Virus record (IMG/VR): IMGVR_UViG_3300043654_000028 | Location: 1-28,057 of that record | Strand: one strand, 5' to 3' | From: a virus | Length of the DNA stretch: 28,057 bases | In this document: piece after piece, positions 27,946 through 28,057 of the stretch | How the letters are laid out: each line of letters opens with the position of its first letter | How positions within the stretch are numbered: the first letter of the stretch is position 1 | Made by a program: the position numbers and the translations under genes | The notes under the pieces: model-generated | Database searches by the model: none | Told to the model about the DNA's origin: nothing | The model's input: only the letters and a program-made list of their open reading frames with translations

Positions 27946-28057
27946 CGGCCCCGACATTTGGAATGGTTCTCATCACGGCGAAGGCGTCGGCACTCTGCCC
28001 AGCAGCACCGGCGGCAAGGTCGTGATTTGGTCTTGGGCGCCTGGCGACGTGATGAGC
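27935..28057 (+). CDS. Start of a further gene, cut by the window edge
   Basis: ATG 27935 overlaps the previous gene's 3' end and reads 41 codons without a stop to the edge. The product begins MVDSGPDIWNGSHHGEGVGT and contains GGKVVIWSWAPGDVMS. It is beta-like, Gly-rich. It is not recognised, and the short overlap is its only support. Confidence 0.45.
   Translation, partial: MVDSGPDIWNGSHHGEGVGTLPSSTGGKVVIWSWAPGDVMS

Noticed and set aside
1-28057. CRISPR arrays, tRNA or rRNA genes, insertion sequences
   Set aside because: No regular short repeats, cloverleaf-like segments, rRNA-like stretches or transposase-like proteins were seen in reading.

Overview
The window is GC-rich and almost entirely one-directional (+ strand). 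It reads as the virion-structure half of a tailed (siphovirus-type) phage or prophage, followed by a lysis/accessory tail of small membrane, zinc-ribbon and secreted proteins. The host cannot be fixed from this sequence alone. GC-rich coding, frequent weak or absent Shine-Dalgarno sequences, a DUF6527-like protein, an Ig-like/Pro-rich anchored protein and a papain-type peptidase resemble planctomycete genomes and their phages, but this is an inference. The terminase is not present and presumably lies upstream; the right edge cuts through a gene.

Layout. 1-314: a damaged extra copy of the portal gene start. 372-10498: head module, with portal, two small genes, Mu-F/SPP1-gp7-like minor head protein split by an intein, prohead protease with an in-frame scaffold gene, decoration protein, major capsid protein, small virion proteins and a CsrA-like protein. 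This module closes with a strong intrinsic terminator (10535-10575). 10633-10870: a lone reverse-strand membrane protein gene with its own TATAAT promoter. 10906-14814: a long protein with a very basic repeat domain, then a pair of paralogous virion-type proteins and small CXXC proteins. 14821-20313: neck and tail genes (HK97-gp10-like, tail terminator-like, major tail protein, frameshifted tail chaperones, short tape measure), with a second CsrA-family gene in the middle. 20363-22905: distal tail/adsorption candidates. 22997-28057: holin-like and accessory genes, many overlapping by 4 bases, including a C1A (papain-like) peptidase and a cysteine-rich exported protein.

Two systems stand out. 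(1) The phage encodes two CsrA/RsmA-family proteins (9367-9630 and 16541-16759). Upstream of many of its virion genes lie small perfect hairpins that display the hexaloop ANGGAN, the classical CsrA/RsmE RNA target. They precede portal, decoration, major capsid, a neck gene, major tail, tail chaperone and a distal tail gene, plus two small genes. The CsrA-like gene at 16541 has two overlapping unstructured ANGGAN sites at its own ribosome-binding position. This suggests a phage-borne post-transcriptional regulon for virion genes. (2) The intein in the minor head protein (3560-4372) carries its probable homing endonuclease on the opposite strand. The antisense gene (4312 to 3563) has an HTH plus a Vsr/PD-(D/E)XK-like nuclease and occupies nearly the whole intein, so both strands are coding.

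Other points: a lambda-type -1 frameshift signal (G GGA AAC plus hairpin) in the tail chaperone gene; a scaffold start inside the protease gene; and a 43-nt noncoding element found twice, each exactly 63 nt before a start codon (4877 and 23103).
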